Shown piece after piece: positions 39,516 through 47,995 of a DNA stretch of 64,000 nucleotides (its first letter is position 1; each line of letters starts with the position of its first letter). A program made the translations under genes and the position numbers. This DNA is from Aliiglaciecola sp. LCG003 (lineage in GTDB: Bacteria; Pseudomonadota; Gammaproteobacteria; Enterobacterales; Alteromonadaceae), in the NCBI RefSeq assembly GCF_030316135.1, contig NZ_CP128185.1, positions 1,860,001 to 1,924,000 on the forward strand, read 5' to 3'. The notes beneath the pieces were generated by a model. That model was not told where the DNA came from and made no database searches. It saw nothing but the letters and a program-made list of their open reading frames with translations.

Positions 39516-40409
39516 ATGGCTAAAATTGGCTTTATTGGTTTAGGTAACATGGGCGGTCCTATGGCTGCAAATTTATTAGCTGGCGGACACCAAGTGACGG
39601 TCTTTGATTTATCTGCCTCGGCAATGCAAACACTGGCTAAAAAAGGTGCAGCCTTGGCGACATCAGCGGCTGAGGTTGCCCGTGATGCAGATTTCGTGAT
39701 TTCAATGTTACCTGCTGGTAAGCATGTTGAAGCTTTGTATTTAGATCCTGAAGATGGACTTATCGGCACGCTATCCAGTACTACTCTTGTTATCGATTCC
39801 AGTACGATAGATGCGGCAACTGCGCAAAAAGTCGCTAAAGCTTTAGCAGACAAAAACATCGGCTTCATAGATGCACCGGTATCAGGGGGAGTAGGAGGGG
39901 CAATAGCGGGCACCTTAACCTTCATAGTCGGCGGTAGCGATGCACAGTTTAGAGCCAGTAAACCGGTGTTAGAAAATATGGGTAAAAACATATTTCACGC
40001 AGGTGATGTAGGTGCCGGTCAGATCGCTAAAATATGTAATAACATGCTACTGTCAGTGTTAATGGCAGGAACTGCCGAGGCTCTGCAAATGGCTATCGAT
40101 AACGGTTTGGATCCCAGCGTTATGTCAGACATTATGCTCCAAAGTTCCGGCCGGAATTGGACCTTAGAACTATATAACCCATGTCCGGGTGTAATGGCGA
40201 ATGTGCCATCCTCTAATCAGTATCAAGGTGGCTTTATGGTGGACTTGATGCGCAAAGATTTAGGCTTGGCAATGGATACTGCAGTGAAGAGTCATTCTGC
40301 CACGCCGATGGGCGCTTTGGCACAGAGTTTATTTTCCATGCATAGTTTGCAGGGGAATGGTAAAAAGGACTTTTCCAGTATTTTTGAAATGTTCAGCAAA
40401 CAACAGTAA
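39516..40409 (+). CDS. mmsB: 3-hydroxyisobutyrate dehydrogenase
   Basis: MmsB oxidises 3-hydroxyisobutyrate to methylmalonate semialdehyde, the substrate of MmsA. The 297-residue protein has the NAD loop GFIGLGNMGGPMAANLL, the substrate loop DAPVSGGVGGA, and the catalytic Lys in GQIAKICNNM. AGAGGT precedes the ATG 19 bases after the hydrolase gene. Confidence 0.95.
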   Translation: MAKIGFIGLGNMGGPMAANLLAGGHQVTVFDLSASAMQTLAKKGAALATSAAEVARDADFVISMLPAGKHVEALYLDPEDGLIGTLSSTTLVIDSSTIDAATAQKVAKALADKNIGFIDAPVSGGVGGAIAGTLTFIVGGSDAQFRASKPVLENMGKNIFHAGDVGAGQIAKICNNMLLSVLMAGTAEALQMAIDNGLDPSVMSDIMLQSSGRNWTLELYNPCPGVMANVPSSNQYQGGFMVDLMRKDLGLAMDTAVKSHSATPMGALAQSLFSMHSLQGNGKKDFSSIFEMFSKQQ

Positions 40410-40450
40410 ATTATGCTGAAAATTACATTTATGAATAAGTAAGGTATGTT

Positions 40451-41212
40451 GTGGAATTAAAAAATAAAGTTATTGCAATTACAGGCGCGGCACAGGGGTT
40501 AGGTTTAGCCATGGCTCAGTCATTCGCCGAAGCAGGCGCAAATGTGGCCTTGATAGATATGCAAGAAGACGTTGTGAAGGCCGCTGCCGACAGCATATCA
40601 GCATTAGGCGTTAAGGCCATGGGTTATGCACTCGATGTGACCGATGAGGCAGCAGTAGAATTGGCGTTTGCCCAAATAGCTCAAGATTTCGGCCAGTTGA
40701 ATGGTTTGATTAATAGTGCCGGGATCATGCGTGATGGGATGTTGCTAAAGGTCAAAGAGGGCAAGGTAGTTAGCAAAATGTCCAAGCAACAATTCCAGTC
40801 AGTAATGGATGTTAATGTTACTGGTACGTTTTTATGCAGCAGAGAAGCGGCTACGCAGATGATCCAGACAAATAGCCATGGGGTGATTATCAATCTATCC
40901 TCGGTTTCTCGAGGTGGTAATATGGGACAAACCAACTATTCGGCATCTAAATCTGCGGTGGCAACCATGACAGTCAGTTGGGCGAAAGAATTGGCCCGTT
41001 TCAATATCCGTACTGGCTGTATCGCCCCCGGCTTGGTAAATACCGCTATGGCAGCCCAAATGCGTCCTGAAATGCGTGATAAGTTTTTGGCCAGCGTACC
41101 TGCTGGTCGTTTAGCCGACGTGGCCGAATTGGGACATGCTGCTAAATTTATATTTGAAAACGACTATTTTACCGGTCGTACCCTTGAACTTGATGGTGGA
41201 ACAAGGGTTTAA
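40451..41212 (+). CDS. Short-chain dehydrogenase/reductase
   Basis: This 253-residue classical SDR has the cofactor loop TGAAQGLGLAMA, NSAGIMRDG, and the catalytic Ser/Tyr/Lys in LSSVSRGG and YSASKSAV. D36-type acidic residue after strand 2 (LIDMQED) suggests NAD. It starts at GTG 41 bases after mmsB. A role as 3-hydroxyacyl-CoA dehydrogenase in branched-chain catabolism is plausible from position, but it could also act as a FabG-like reductase. A hairpin follows. Confidence 0.85.
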   Translation: MELKNKVIAITGAAQGLGLAMAQSFAEAGANVALIDMQEDVVKAAADSISALGVKAMGYALDVTDEAAVELAFAQIAQDFGQLNGLINSAGIMRDGMLLKVKEGKVVSKMSKQQFQSVMDVNVTGTFLCSREAATQMIQTNSHGVIINLSSVSRGGNMGQTNYSASKSAVATMTVSWAKELARFNIRTGCIAPGLVNTAMAAQMRPEMRDKFLASVPAGRLADVAELGHAAKFIFENDYFTGRTLELDGGTRV

Positions 41213-41231
41213 TAGCCCCCATTATTAAGCA

Positions 41232-41261
41232 TTGCCGACAAGCACTCAAACTTGTCGGCAA
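41232..41261 (+). terminator. Hairpin at the end of the valine operon
   Basis: An 11-bp perfect stem TTGCCGACAAG / CTTGTCGGCAA with an 8-base loop, 20 bases after the SDR stop; no T-run follows. Confidence 0.6.
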
Positions 41262-41286
41262 CAATATCAAAGGTAGTTCCTGCTTC

Positions 41287-42111
41287 ATGTGGATATGTCC
41301 AGCCTGTAAACAACCCCTTTTAAATGACAATAGCAGTTGGCGTTGTGAGGCTAACCATGTTTTCGACAAAGCCAAACAAGGTTATGTCAATTTGCAACTT
41401 GCCCAGGAGCGTAATAGTAAGTCCCCTGGTGATAGCAAGGAGATGATCCTAGCTAGGAGAGCATTTTTTCAACAGGGTTATTACGCGCCATTAGCGGCCG
41501 AAATCGCTAAAATTGTGTGCATGTCAACGGATGATACTGCAGAGGATATTCATGTTTTTGATGCAGGGTGCGGCGAAGGCTATTATTTAAATACGGTGGA
41601 GCAAGTTTCAACCCACGCTAATATGCATATAGCGGCTTATGGTTGTGATATCTCGAAGGTTGCCATACAACAGGCGGCTAAACGCTATCCTAGTTGTGAG
41701 TTTAGTGTCGCCAGTACCTTTAAAATCCCGCTACCTGATAACAGCATGGATTGGGTGATACAGGTATTTGCACCGTCTAGTGAGCAAGAAATTGCCAGAA
41801 TCCTAAAGCCCAACGGTCGTTGGATCAGAGTAAATCCAGGGCCACTGCACTTGGCTCAATTAAAGCATCTCATTTATCAGACATCTCAATCTCATGGTCT
41901 TATCAGTGCAGAGTCTGATTTTTTTACCACCATGACTCGTTATCAATTAGATTTTAAACTAGATTTTCAACAGCCTGAAGACCGTTTGTCATTACTCAAA
42001 ATGACGCCGTTTTATTGGCGCGCCAGCGAAGGGTCCAAAGCTAAATTTGAACAGTCTACGCAGCCATGCAATGCCTCCTTTGATATTCATCTGATGAGAA
42101 AAAATCCATGA
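41287..42111 (+). CDS. rlmA: 23S rRNA (guanine-N1)-methyltransferase RlmA
   Basis: RlmA methylates G745 of 23S rRNA with S-adenosylmethionine. The N-terminal zinc finger has C4, C7, C20 and H24, followed by the family segment FDKAKQGYVNLQL and GDSKEMILARRAF. The SAM motif is VFDAGCGEGYYL. At 274 residues the length is standard. The stop overlaps gmhB as ATGA. Confidence 0.92.
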   Translation: MWICPACKQPLLNDNSSWRCEANHVFDKAKQGYVNLQLAQERNSKSPGDSKEMILARRAFFQQGYYAPLAAEIAKIVCMSTDDTAEDIHVFDAGCGEGYYLNTVEQVSTHANMHIAAYGCDISKVAIQQAAKRYPSCEFSVASTFKIPLPDNSMDWVIQVFAPSSEQEIARILKPNGRWIRVNPGPLHLAQLKHLIYQTSQSHGLISAESDFFTTMTRYQLDFKLDFQQPEDRLSLLKMTPFYWRASEGSKAKFEQSTQPCNASFDIHLMRKNP

Positions 42112-42641
42112 AGAGGGCCTTGTTTTTAGACCGAGATGGTGTAGTCAATATTGACCATGGCTATGTTTCTCGTCCAGTAGACATTGATTTCATTGAAGAC
42201 GTGTTTAGTTTGTGTTTGCACTTCCAGCAACAAGGCTATTTGATCATTATAGTGACCAATCAGTCGGGCATTGGCAGGGGCTTTTATACGGAAGCTGAAT
42301 TTGCTTTTTTAGCCAATTGGATCAGCGCAGAGTTCGTCAAACGGGGAGTGGAGTTAGCCGATACCTTTTACTGTCCTCACCACCCAGTCGATGCTAAATC
42401 TCAGTACTTAGGCCAATGCGGATGTCGTAAACCTCAACCTGGCATGTTATTACAGGCCGCCAATAAATATCACCTCGATTTAACTAGCTGTATTATGGTC
42501 GGCGACAAACTCTCCGACATGCAAGCAGCGCAGGCCGCAGGGGTAGCAAAGCGTTTCTTATATGGGCCTGTAAGGGAACAAAAAAGCGATGTGACTTTCA
42601 CTCAAGTCACATCTTTGCTGGATATTATCAAATACGGGTAA
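42108..42641 (+). CDS. gmhB: D-glycero-beta-D-manno-heptose-1,7-bisphosphate 7-phosphatase GmhB
   Basis: This HAD phosphatase of ADP-heptose synthesis (LPS inner core) has 177 residues: motif I FLDRDGVVN (D8, D10), the zinc loop YCPHHP ... CGCRKPQPG, motif II VTNQSGIGRG and motif IV MVGDKLSDMQAA. It overlaps rlmA by four bases and is convergent with the YejM-like gene, with one base between stops. A 9-bp hairpin (GATGTGACT / AGTCACATC, 42588-42613) in its 3' end may help end transcription. Confidence 0.93.
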   Translation: MKRALFLDRDGVVNIDHGYVSRPVDIDFIEDVFSLCLHFQQQGYLIIIVTNQSGIGRGFYTEAEFAFLANWISAEFVKRGVELADTFYCPHHPVDAKSQYLGQCGCRKPQPGMLLQAANKYHLDLTSCIMVGDKLSDMQAAQAAGVAKRFLYGPVREQKSDVTFTQVTSLLDIIKYG

Positions 42642-42642
42642 A

Positions 42643-44178
42643 CTATTGAGTAAAACGGGTCAAGTGCTTGATAGCTTGACCTAGTAATCCAGTATTAAGA
42701 GCTTCGGTACTTTCTTCACCGGTTTGGCGATCGAAAATCTTATAGTTACCGTTGCTCAATACCTCAATTCGGTTGCCGTTGTGCATCACTATAACTTTAC
42801 TTCCCTTAGTGCCGACTAACCAATTACGGCGAGGGCTTTGCATTGCTTGCCCAACTGAATAGTCATCGCTTGGGGCGTTGCAGCCTATTTGTGACAACAG
42901 TGTTGATGCAAAGTCCAAATGACTCGACAAACTATTGCCCAATGTCAGGTTGGAATACATAGCCACCGGGTGAATATCGTCTCGATCCATCGTAAGTGCC
43001 GAAATAATAACTTGATTGGTGTTTAACAGACCGTCTTGGAGTAACTGATTAATTTGTGCCGTTGGCATAAATCCAATAGCTAATTTGGCATTGTCTTGAT
43101 TAAGTTTTTGTTTGAAGACCGTCAAACTTACACTGAATCTTTGGATACCTTGATGACTAATAGGATTGTCGGAATATAACCAAACCGGTAAACCTAATTT
43201 CTCTGGTAACTCAAGTACTAGGGGTGTTTTCTGTGCGAGTTGGGGGAGATAAATTTCAGGCAATCCAAACAGGCTGGTTAATCGAGCAGACGGGTCATTG
43301 GAACTAAGATCATAATGGTCTTCAAAGCGCACCAATGTACTACCTTTGGTATTTATCTGGCCCTTGTCAGTTTGCAGCAACAACACGAGTTGCTGGTTGT
43401 TGTCTATACTGCAGTAGACAGGATTAGTGGGGTAATTGATGCCCTTGATGCCACTTTCAAATTGCAACGCTTTACGTTGTTTATAGCTATCTAAATCCAA
43501 TAAACCGTATTTTGACATCAAGGTCTTAGCGGTGGCGGGATAAGATAGCGGGAACAGGTTGTCCTGTTGCAGAATAGGATGGTAAAGGTTCGCATCAGCC
43601 CAAACATGCAATGCATGGCTGCTGACGAAACAGGTCACAAAAACTGAACTGATCGGAATGCCAAGACGAAATCTCTGAAAGCGTTCAATCCGTTTCCACA
43701 GTGCATTAGCTAAGACTAACTGAAAGCCCAACCAAACCACGAAAAGTAGCAGTAAAAAGCCCCACTGTTGCCATCCAAAGGCATTGATTACGGTTTGGGT
43801 TTCGCTCTTGATTAAATCAGCACTACCAAAACTCAGATGTAAGCCATACTTGGTGTAAAGCAATGCATCAAACGCCAGTAGGGCCAAACCAATTGCAGCT
43901 ATGGTTGATCCTGCTCCTCTGATTACCCGAGACCGGGGCAGGGCATAAATTAATGGCAATACAAAAATGACAAAACCAAAGAAGGTTAGAAAGCCTATAT
44001 GGCTCAGCCAATTGACCAACAGAAAGACGATACCCAATAAGGTTTCTGGAAGAGGTGAGGCAAACACGTAAACAGCGGCAATAACTAATGCGATGAGAAT
44101 GTTACTCAAGGCAAACCAATGTCCCCAAGTGACTAACTTGGTAACCATTATGCGGCGAGGCGTTTCACTGAGTATCAT
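42643..44178 (-). CDS. YejM/LapC-like DUF3413 membrane protein, reduced periplasmic domain
   Basis: The 511-residue protein has five N-terminal membrane helices of the DUF3413 type (residues about 15-180) and a periplasmic part of alkaline-phosphatase-like origin. E. coli YejM (PbgA/LapC, 586 residues) controls LpxC turnover and so LPS synthesis. Here the periplasmic part is about 75 residues shorter and I do not see the usual sulfatase metal motifs, so it is a non-catalytic fold. Position next to yejL and yejK supports orthology. It begins 6 bases after yejL. Confidence 0.82.
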   Translation of the reverse strand: MILSETPRRIMVTKLVTWGHWFALSNILIALVIAAVYVFASPLPETLLGIVFLLVNWLSHIGFLTFFGFVIFVLPLIYALPRSRVIRGAGSTIAAIGLALLAFDALLYTKYGLHLSFGSADLIKSETQTVINAFGWQQWGFLLLLFVVWLGFQLVLANALWKRIERFQRFRLGIPISSVFVTCFVSSHALHVWADANLYHPILQQDNLFPLSYPATAKTLMSKYGLLDLDSYKQRKALQFESGIKGINYPTNPVYCSIDNNQQLVLLLQTDKGQINTKGSTLVRFEDHYDLSSNDPSARLTSLFGLPEIYLPQLAQKTPLVLELPEKLGLPVWLYSDNPISHQGIQRFSVSLTVFKQKLNQDNAKLAIGFMPTAQINQLLQDGLLNTNQVIISALTMDRDDIHPVAMYSNLTLGNSLSSHLDFASTLLSQIGCNAPSDDYSVGQAMQSPRRNWLVGTKGSKVIVMHNGNRIEVLSNGNYKIFDRQTGEESTEALNTGLLGQAIKHLTRFTQ

Positions 44179-44184
44179 TTATTT

Positions 44185-44403
44185 TTATTTTCCATTGATA
44201 CTTTTCATTAATACTTGTGTAAACTGTTCGGCCATTTTTTGGCGTTGTTGGCTATTTACCTGGTGCTGGAAAATGTTGGTAATAACATTACCAAGAGCCA
44301 TTAAGGACAGGTCTCTACCTGCTTTATTTTTCTCTAGAGCGAATACAATGTCGTTCATCAGAGTTTCAAATTCAACGTCTGAAAATTTGGATTGTTGAGG
44401 CAT
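44185..44403 (-). CDS. yejL: DUF1414 / YejL family protein
   Basis: The 72-residue protein matches YejL: it begins MPQQSKFSDVEFETLMND and continues with KNKAGRDLSLMALGNVITNI. It is all-helical and soluble, with unknown function. It is cotranscribed with the YejM-like gene and divergent from yejK, the conserved arrangement in gammaproteobacteria. Confidence 0.9.
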   Translation of the reverse strand: MPQQSKFSDVEFETLMNDIVFALEKNKAGRDLSLMALGNVITNIFQHQVNSQQRQKMAEQFTQVLMKSINGK

Positions 44404-44545
44404 GTCAGAACCTTAAAACTAATTTAGGTAAATAGTAACAGCATTCGAACCGATAGTAACTAGTGGAAGCATTTTCGCTCTTGGTGTTGTTGGATTAATC
44501 AGCAATGTGTATAAATTTCATATTAAATAGAAGGTTAGGTTTTTA

Positions 44546-45583
44546 ATGAGCGCAGTTATTCATCATTTTGTCGTGCACCAACTTAGCGTTAACGAACAAC
44601 AAGAACTTACACTATTGCCCAAAGCAAGTTGTTTCGATATCAGCCCCGAAATTGAAATGCTGGCGCAACAAATTAATCACGCGTTCAATCAAAAGCCTGG
44701 TAAGGGTGTGGGGACCTTTGTAGCCGAACCTGCTAGCGATGATGATGGGATAAAAGAAGCGGGTTTCGAGTTCAAAACGGCGTTACAAGATATGCTTGAT
44801 GCCCCCGATACTTTTGTGGATTTTAGTATTGCCAGTTGTGATAAATTGAAGAAAAGCATGATTGAAATGGCCAGTATTGAAACCGGATTTGTGATCTTCA
44901 GTCATTATGAATTTTTGGCCACAGAATATTTGATGGTGGCTTTGTTAAATACCAAGCAACACGTAGAGATAACCGACAGTTTAGAACTCACCTACAGCGA
45001 CCATCTGGATTTGGCTAAGATGCAACTTGCAGTGCGGATTGATTTAACCCAGCTAAGAGTCAGTCCTGAGCAAAATCGTTATATTAGTTTTATAAAAGGG
45101 CGCATGGGGCGCAAAGTATCTGATTTCTTCATGCACTTTATGGGCTGTGAAGAGTTAGTCGATGTGAAACAACAAAACAAGCAATTGTTAAAATCAGTCG
45201 ATGAATTCATTGCATCCGAGCAACTCGATAAACAAGAGCAACATCGAACTCGTCAGATCGTGTCTGAATATTATAAGGCCAAGCTTGAAGAGGGGGAGGA
45301 TATTAACATTGCAGAACTGGCCGACAGTTTACCCAAAGAAAGTGGTCGAGATTTTGTTCAGTTTAACCAACAAACCGAAACGCCCTTAGAAGAGTCATTT
45401 CAAGCGGATCGCAGCGCTCTGAAAACCTTGGCGAAGTTTAGCGGACAAGGCGGTGGGCTAAGTTTAAGTTTTGATCGGGTTTTGTATGGCGACCGGATTC
45501 AATACGATATTGGCACTGATACCTTGATTATAAAAGGGATCCCACCTAATTTGAAAGATCAATTGACTCGCTGGAACGGATAA
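44546..45583 (+). CDS. yejK: Nucleoid-associated protein YejK (NdpA)
   Basis: The 345-residue NdpA/YejK protein has the N-terminal segment IHHFVVHQLSVNEQQELTL, the middle ISFIKGRMGRKVSDFFMHFM, and the C-terminal DRVLYGDRIQYDIGTDTLII typical of the family. It binds the nucleoid; its precise role is unclear. The start ATG has GAAGG about 15 bases upstream. The divergent promoter region to yejL is 142 bases. Confidence 0.93.
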   Translation: MSAVIHHFVVHQLSVNEQQELTLLPKASCFDISPEIEMLAQQINHAFNQKPGKGVGTFVAEPASDDDGIKEAGFEFKTALQDMLDAPDTFVDFSIASCDKLKKSMIEMASIETGFVIFSHYEFLATEYLMVALLNTKQHVEITDSLELTYSDHLDLAKMQLAVRIDLTQLRVSPEQNRYISFIKGRMGRKVSDFFMHFMGCEELVDVKQQNKQLLKSVDEFIASEQLDKQEQHRTRQIVSEYYKAKLEEGEDINIAELADSLPKESGRDFVQFNQQTETPLEESFQADRSALKTLAKFSGQGGGLSLSFDRVLYGDRIQYDIGTDTLIIKGIPPNLKDQLTRWNG

Positions 45584-45695
45584 TTGTCCGGCGCTGCTGA
45601 TGGCAATATGCCTCAGTGTACGATTGCGATATACTTATACCTAAGACTTACCAGACCCAAACATTATCACTTTAATAGCAGGACAATAAATTACT

Positions 45696-46571
45696 ATGCA
45701 GCTTTTCGTAAATGATCTCACCGTAATGGATTTTTCTTATCTGTGTCCTGAGCGGGGTATGGTAGGGGAAAGCTGGATTGTCGATGTGATATTAAATGGC
45801 GAGCTAAATGAAGAAAGCATGGTACTGGATTTTGGCAAGGTAAAAAAAGAGCTTAAATATCTTATAGATGAATATGTCGATCACAAATTATTAGTCCCTG
45901 CTGAGCATTCATATTCTATGGTTACCCGTGATAGAAATAGCGATCAGGTGATGGTTGACTTCATGCGTCCGGATGGCCGCTCTATTCACTTGTTATGTCC
46001 AGCTGAAGCCTATGCTTTCGTCTACGCGCAAAGCGTTAATATTGAATCAGTGGGCCAATATTTGAAAGAAGTGTTGGCCACTCACTTACCGACTAATGTA
46101 AATGGCATAGAACTGATTTTACGCCCAGAGGTGATAGAAACACCTTTTTATCACTACACCCATGGACTTAAAAAGCACGATGGTAATTGTCAGCGGATTG
46201 CCCATGGGCACCGTTCTAAAGTAATTATTTATCAAGATGATGAATTAAATGATGAATGGCAACAGTATTGGGCAACCCGTTGGCAAGATATATACATAGG
46301 TACCTATGAAGATTTGGTAGAACCATCATTGTCGGTATTTGCCGATAGGCAAGGAGTCGGTTCAGATTATTACTGTTTTACCTATGAATCCTCGCAGGGT
46401 GAATTTTCCTTAGCACTGCCTAAATCAGAATGTGAAATGGTCGATACCGATTCAACTGTGGAGTGTTTAGCCCAGTATATGGCTGATGAACAAAAAAGGC
46501 TCAGCCCACAACATTGCTACAAAGTTTTCGCGTTCGAAGGTGTTGGTAAGGGAGCTATCGCAAATGCGTAA
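45696..46571 (+). CDS. Two-module 6-pyruvoyl-tetrahydropterin synthase-like protein
   Basis: The 291-residue protein looks like two fused PTPS/QueD-type modules (T-fold). The N-terminal half keeps the second part of the family motif set (LDFGKVKKELK ... YVDHKLLVP), but its HGH zinc segment is replaced by GMVGES. The C-terminal half has the zinc-type AHGHRSKV but lacks a clear DHxxLN. So the key residues of one active site are shared between modules. Substrate is unknown; QueD-like chemistry or a pterin role is possible. The following M23 gene overlaps it by 8 bases. Confidence 0.7.
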   Translation: MQLFVNDLTVMDFSYLCPERGMVGESWIVDVILNGELNEESMVLDFGKVKKELKYLIDEYVDHKLLVPAEHSYSMVTRDRNSDQVMVDFMRPDGRSIHLLCPAEAYAFVYAQSVNIESVGQYLKEVLATHLPTNVNGIELILRPEVIETPFYHYTHGLKKHDGNCQRIAHGHRSKVIIYQDDELNDEWQQYWATRWQDIYIGTYEDLVEPSLSVFADRQGVGSDYYCFTYESSQGEFSLALPKSECEMVDTDSTVECLAQYMADEQKRLSPQHCYKVFAFEGVGKGAIANA

Positions 46572-47391
46572 TCTGTTGGCGTCGATAGCAATACTGTTGA
46601 TGACTTTAAGTATCCAAACCATAGCTGCAATCGATCTACAGGGGGAATTAACCCAAGGCAGCCTGTTAAGAGGCAAAGTCCCTGCTGGTGCCCACGTGTG
46701 GCTGGACGACAAAAAAGTTAAAGTATCGCCTTATGGTCATTTCGCAATTGGATTTGGACGGGATGCTCCCTTGGAACATCAGTTGAGTTGGGCGCTAAAG
46801 GACGGTAAGCGGCAAAACAGCACAATAGTGCTGAGTAAACGGGAATACGCGACTCAGCATATCGAGGGCTTAGCCCCCAAAATGGTTAGTCCGCCAAAAG
46901 AGGTATTAACTAGGATCGCGCAAGACAATCGTCAAGTTGCTGCAGCCCGAAAACGTGATGATGAGCGGTTGGATTTCTGGCAGCCTTTTATTTGGCCAGC
47001 AGATGGGCCGATCAGTGGGGTTTACGGTAGTCAGCGAGTGTTGAATGGTGTACCCAAGCGTCCACATTATGGTGTTGACGTGGCGGCTCCTGTGGGCACA
47101 CCCGTTTATGCGCCAGCAGATGGCATAGTCACGCTTTGGGTACCTGATATGTATTATTCAGGTGGTACTATGATCATCGACCACGGTTTTGGGGTGTCGT
47201 CGACCTTTTTGCACTTACATGCAGGTCATGTTGAGGTAGGCAGTCAGGTTAAACAGGGCCAGTTAGTGGCTGAGATTGGCGCCACTGGCAGAGTAACCGG
47301 TGCACACTTAGATTGGCGTATGAACTGGTTGAGCGAACGATTGGATCCTGCGCTTCTGGTGCCCAAGCCCTCTGCCTCGAAAATGGATTAA
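46564..47391 (+). CDS. M23-family (LytM) peptidoglycan endopeptidase
   Basis: The 275-residue exported protein has a signal peptide (MRNLLASIAILLMTLSIQTI, ends AA), a beta-rich N-terminal domain, and a C-terminal LytM domain: HYGVDVAAPVGTPVYAPADG (His and Asp metal ligands), STFLHLHAG (HxH) and GAHLDWRMNW. All metal ligands are present, so active cleavage of cross-links is likely. The frame opens at 46486, but the ATG at 46564 with AAGGGAG and a direct signal peptide is the start. Confidence 0.9.
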   Translation: MRNLLASIAILLMTLSIQTIAAIDLQGELTQGSLLRGKVPAGAHVWLDDKKVKVSPYGHFAIGFGRDAPLEHQLSWALKDGKRQNSTIVLSKREYATQHIEGLAPKMVSPPKEVLTRIAQDNRQVAAARKRDDERLDFWQPFIWPADGPISGVYGSQRVLNGVPKRPHYGVDVAAPVGTPVYAPADGIVTLWVPDMYYSGGTMIIDHGFGVSSTFLHLHAGHVEVGSQVKQGQLVAEIGATGRVTGAHLDWRMNWLSERLDPALLVPKPSASKMD

Positions 47392-47485
47392 ATAACATCA
47401 TCTAGCCAATTTATCTAAAAACTGTACCACGGACTGTTCTACAAAGTGCTATATTTTTGAGCATGTAGAATAACGGAACAGTAAA

Positions 47486-47887
47486 ATGGAAGTCGATCTC
47501 CATATGCACTCAATTGTTGGTCTCAAACCAATGAAGTCCTCTGAAGTGGTGAAAATACATCGCGCACTAGACGGTCACGAGCCTGGTGGCGTGCCATATT
47601 ATGAAGTGTTAAACAAAACTGAAATCGAACCCATAAGGTTGCGTAACCTACTGGAAAGATATCATTATTACTTTACCCAAGTTGGTGATTCAGGCCGCTT
47701 CATTGTCAATCGTCACTATTATAATAATGGCAATATTGACGAGGTTATTGACAGTATTGAAAGACGTAATGTTCGAGTTGCGATAGCTAAATTTACGCCT
47801 TTTTTTATCCTCGGTCTGATGTTATTAAGCAGTACTATTGGCTTCATGCTCTCGGCAATTGTTAATAAGCACGGTGGCTACTTTTAA
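47486..47887 (+). CDS. Tail-anchored hypothetical protein, 133 residues
   Basis: I do not recognise the family. Residues 1-90 are soluble, with a helix-strand pattern resembling a small winged helix (IEPIRLRNLLERYHYYFTQV then GRFIVNRHYY), followed by a single C-terminal helix (about 101-125). The cytoplasmic domain plus tail anchor suggests a membrane-tethered adaptor or regulator; this is inference. The start ATG has GGAAC upstream. It is convergent with the M61 gene. Confidence 0.6.
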   Translation: MEVDLHMHSIVGLKPMKSSEVVKIHRALDGHEPGGVPYYEVLNKTEIEPIRLRNLLERYHYYFTQVGDSGRFIVNRHYYNNGNIDEVIDSIERRNVRVAIAKFTPFFILGLMLLSSTIGFMLSAIVNKHGGYF

Positions 47888-47995
47888 AGCGTGTACAAAT
47901 TGCAGAAAAGCGCCCGATATTGAGTTTCTATGCTCTGCCGAACGGCAAATAACAAGCTTACTTTATCGATGGGCGCGGTTATCCCGAAATAGGTT

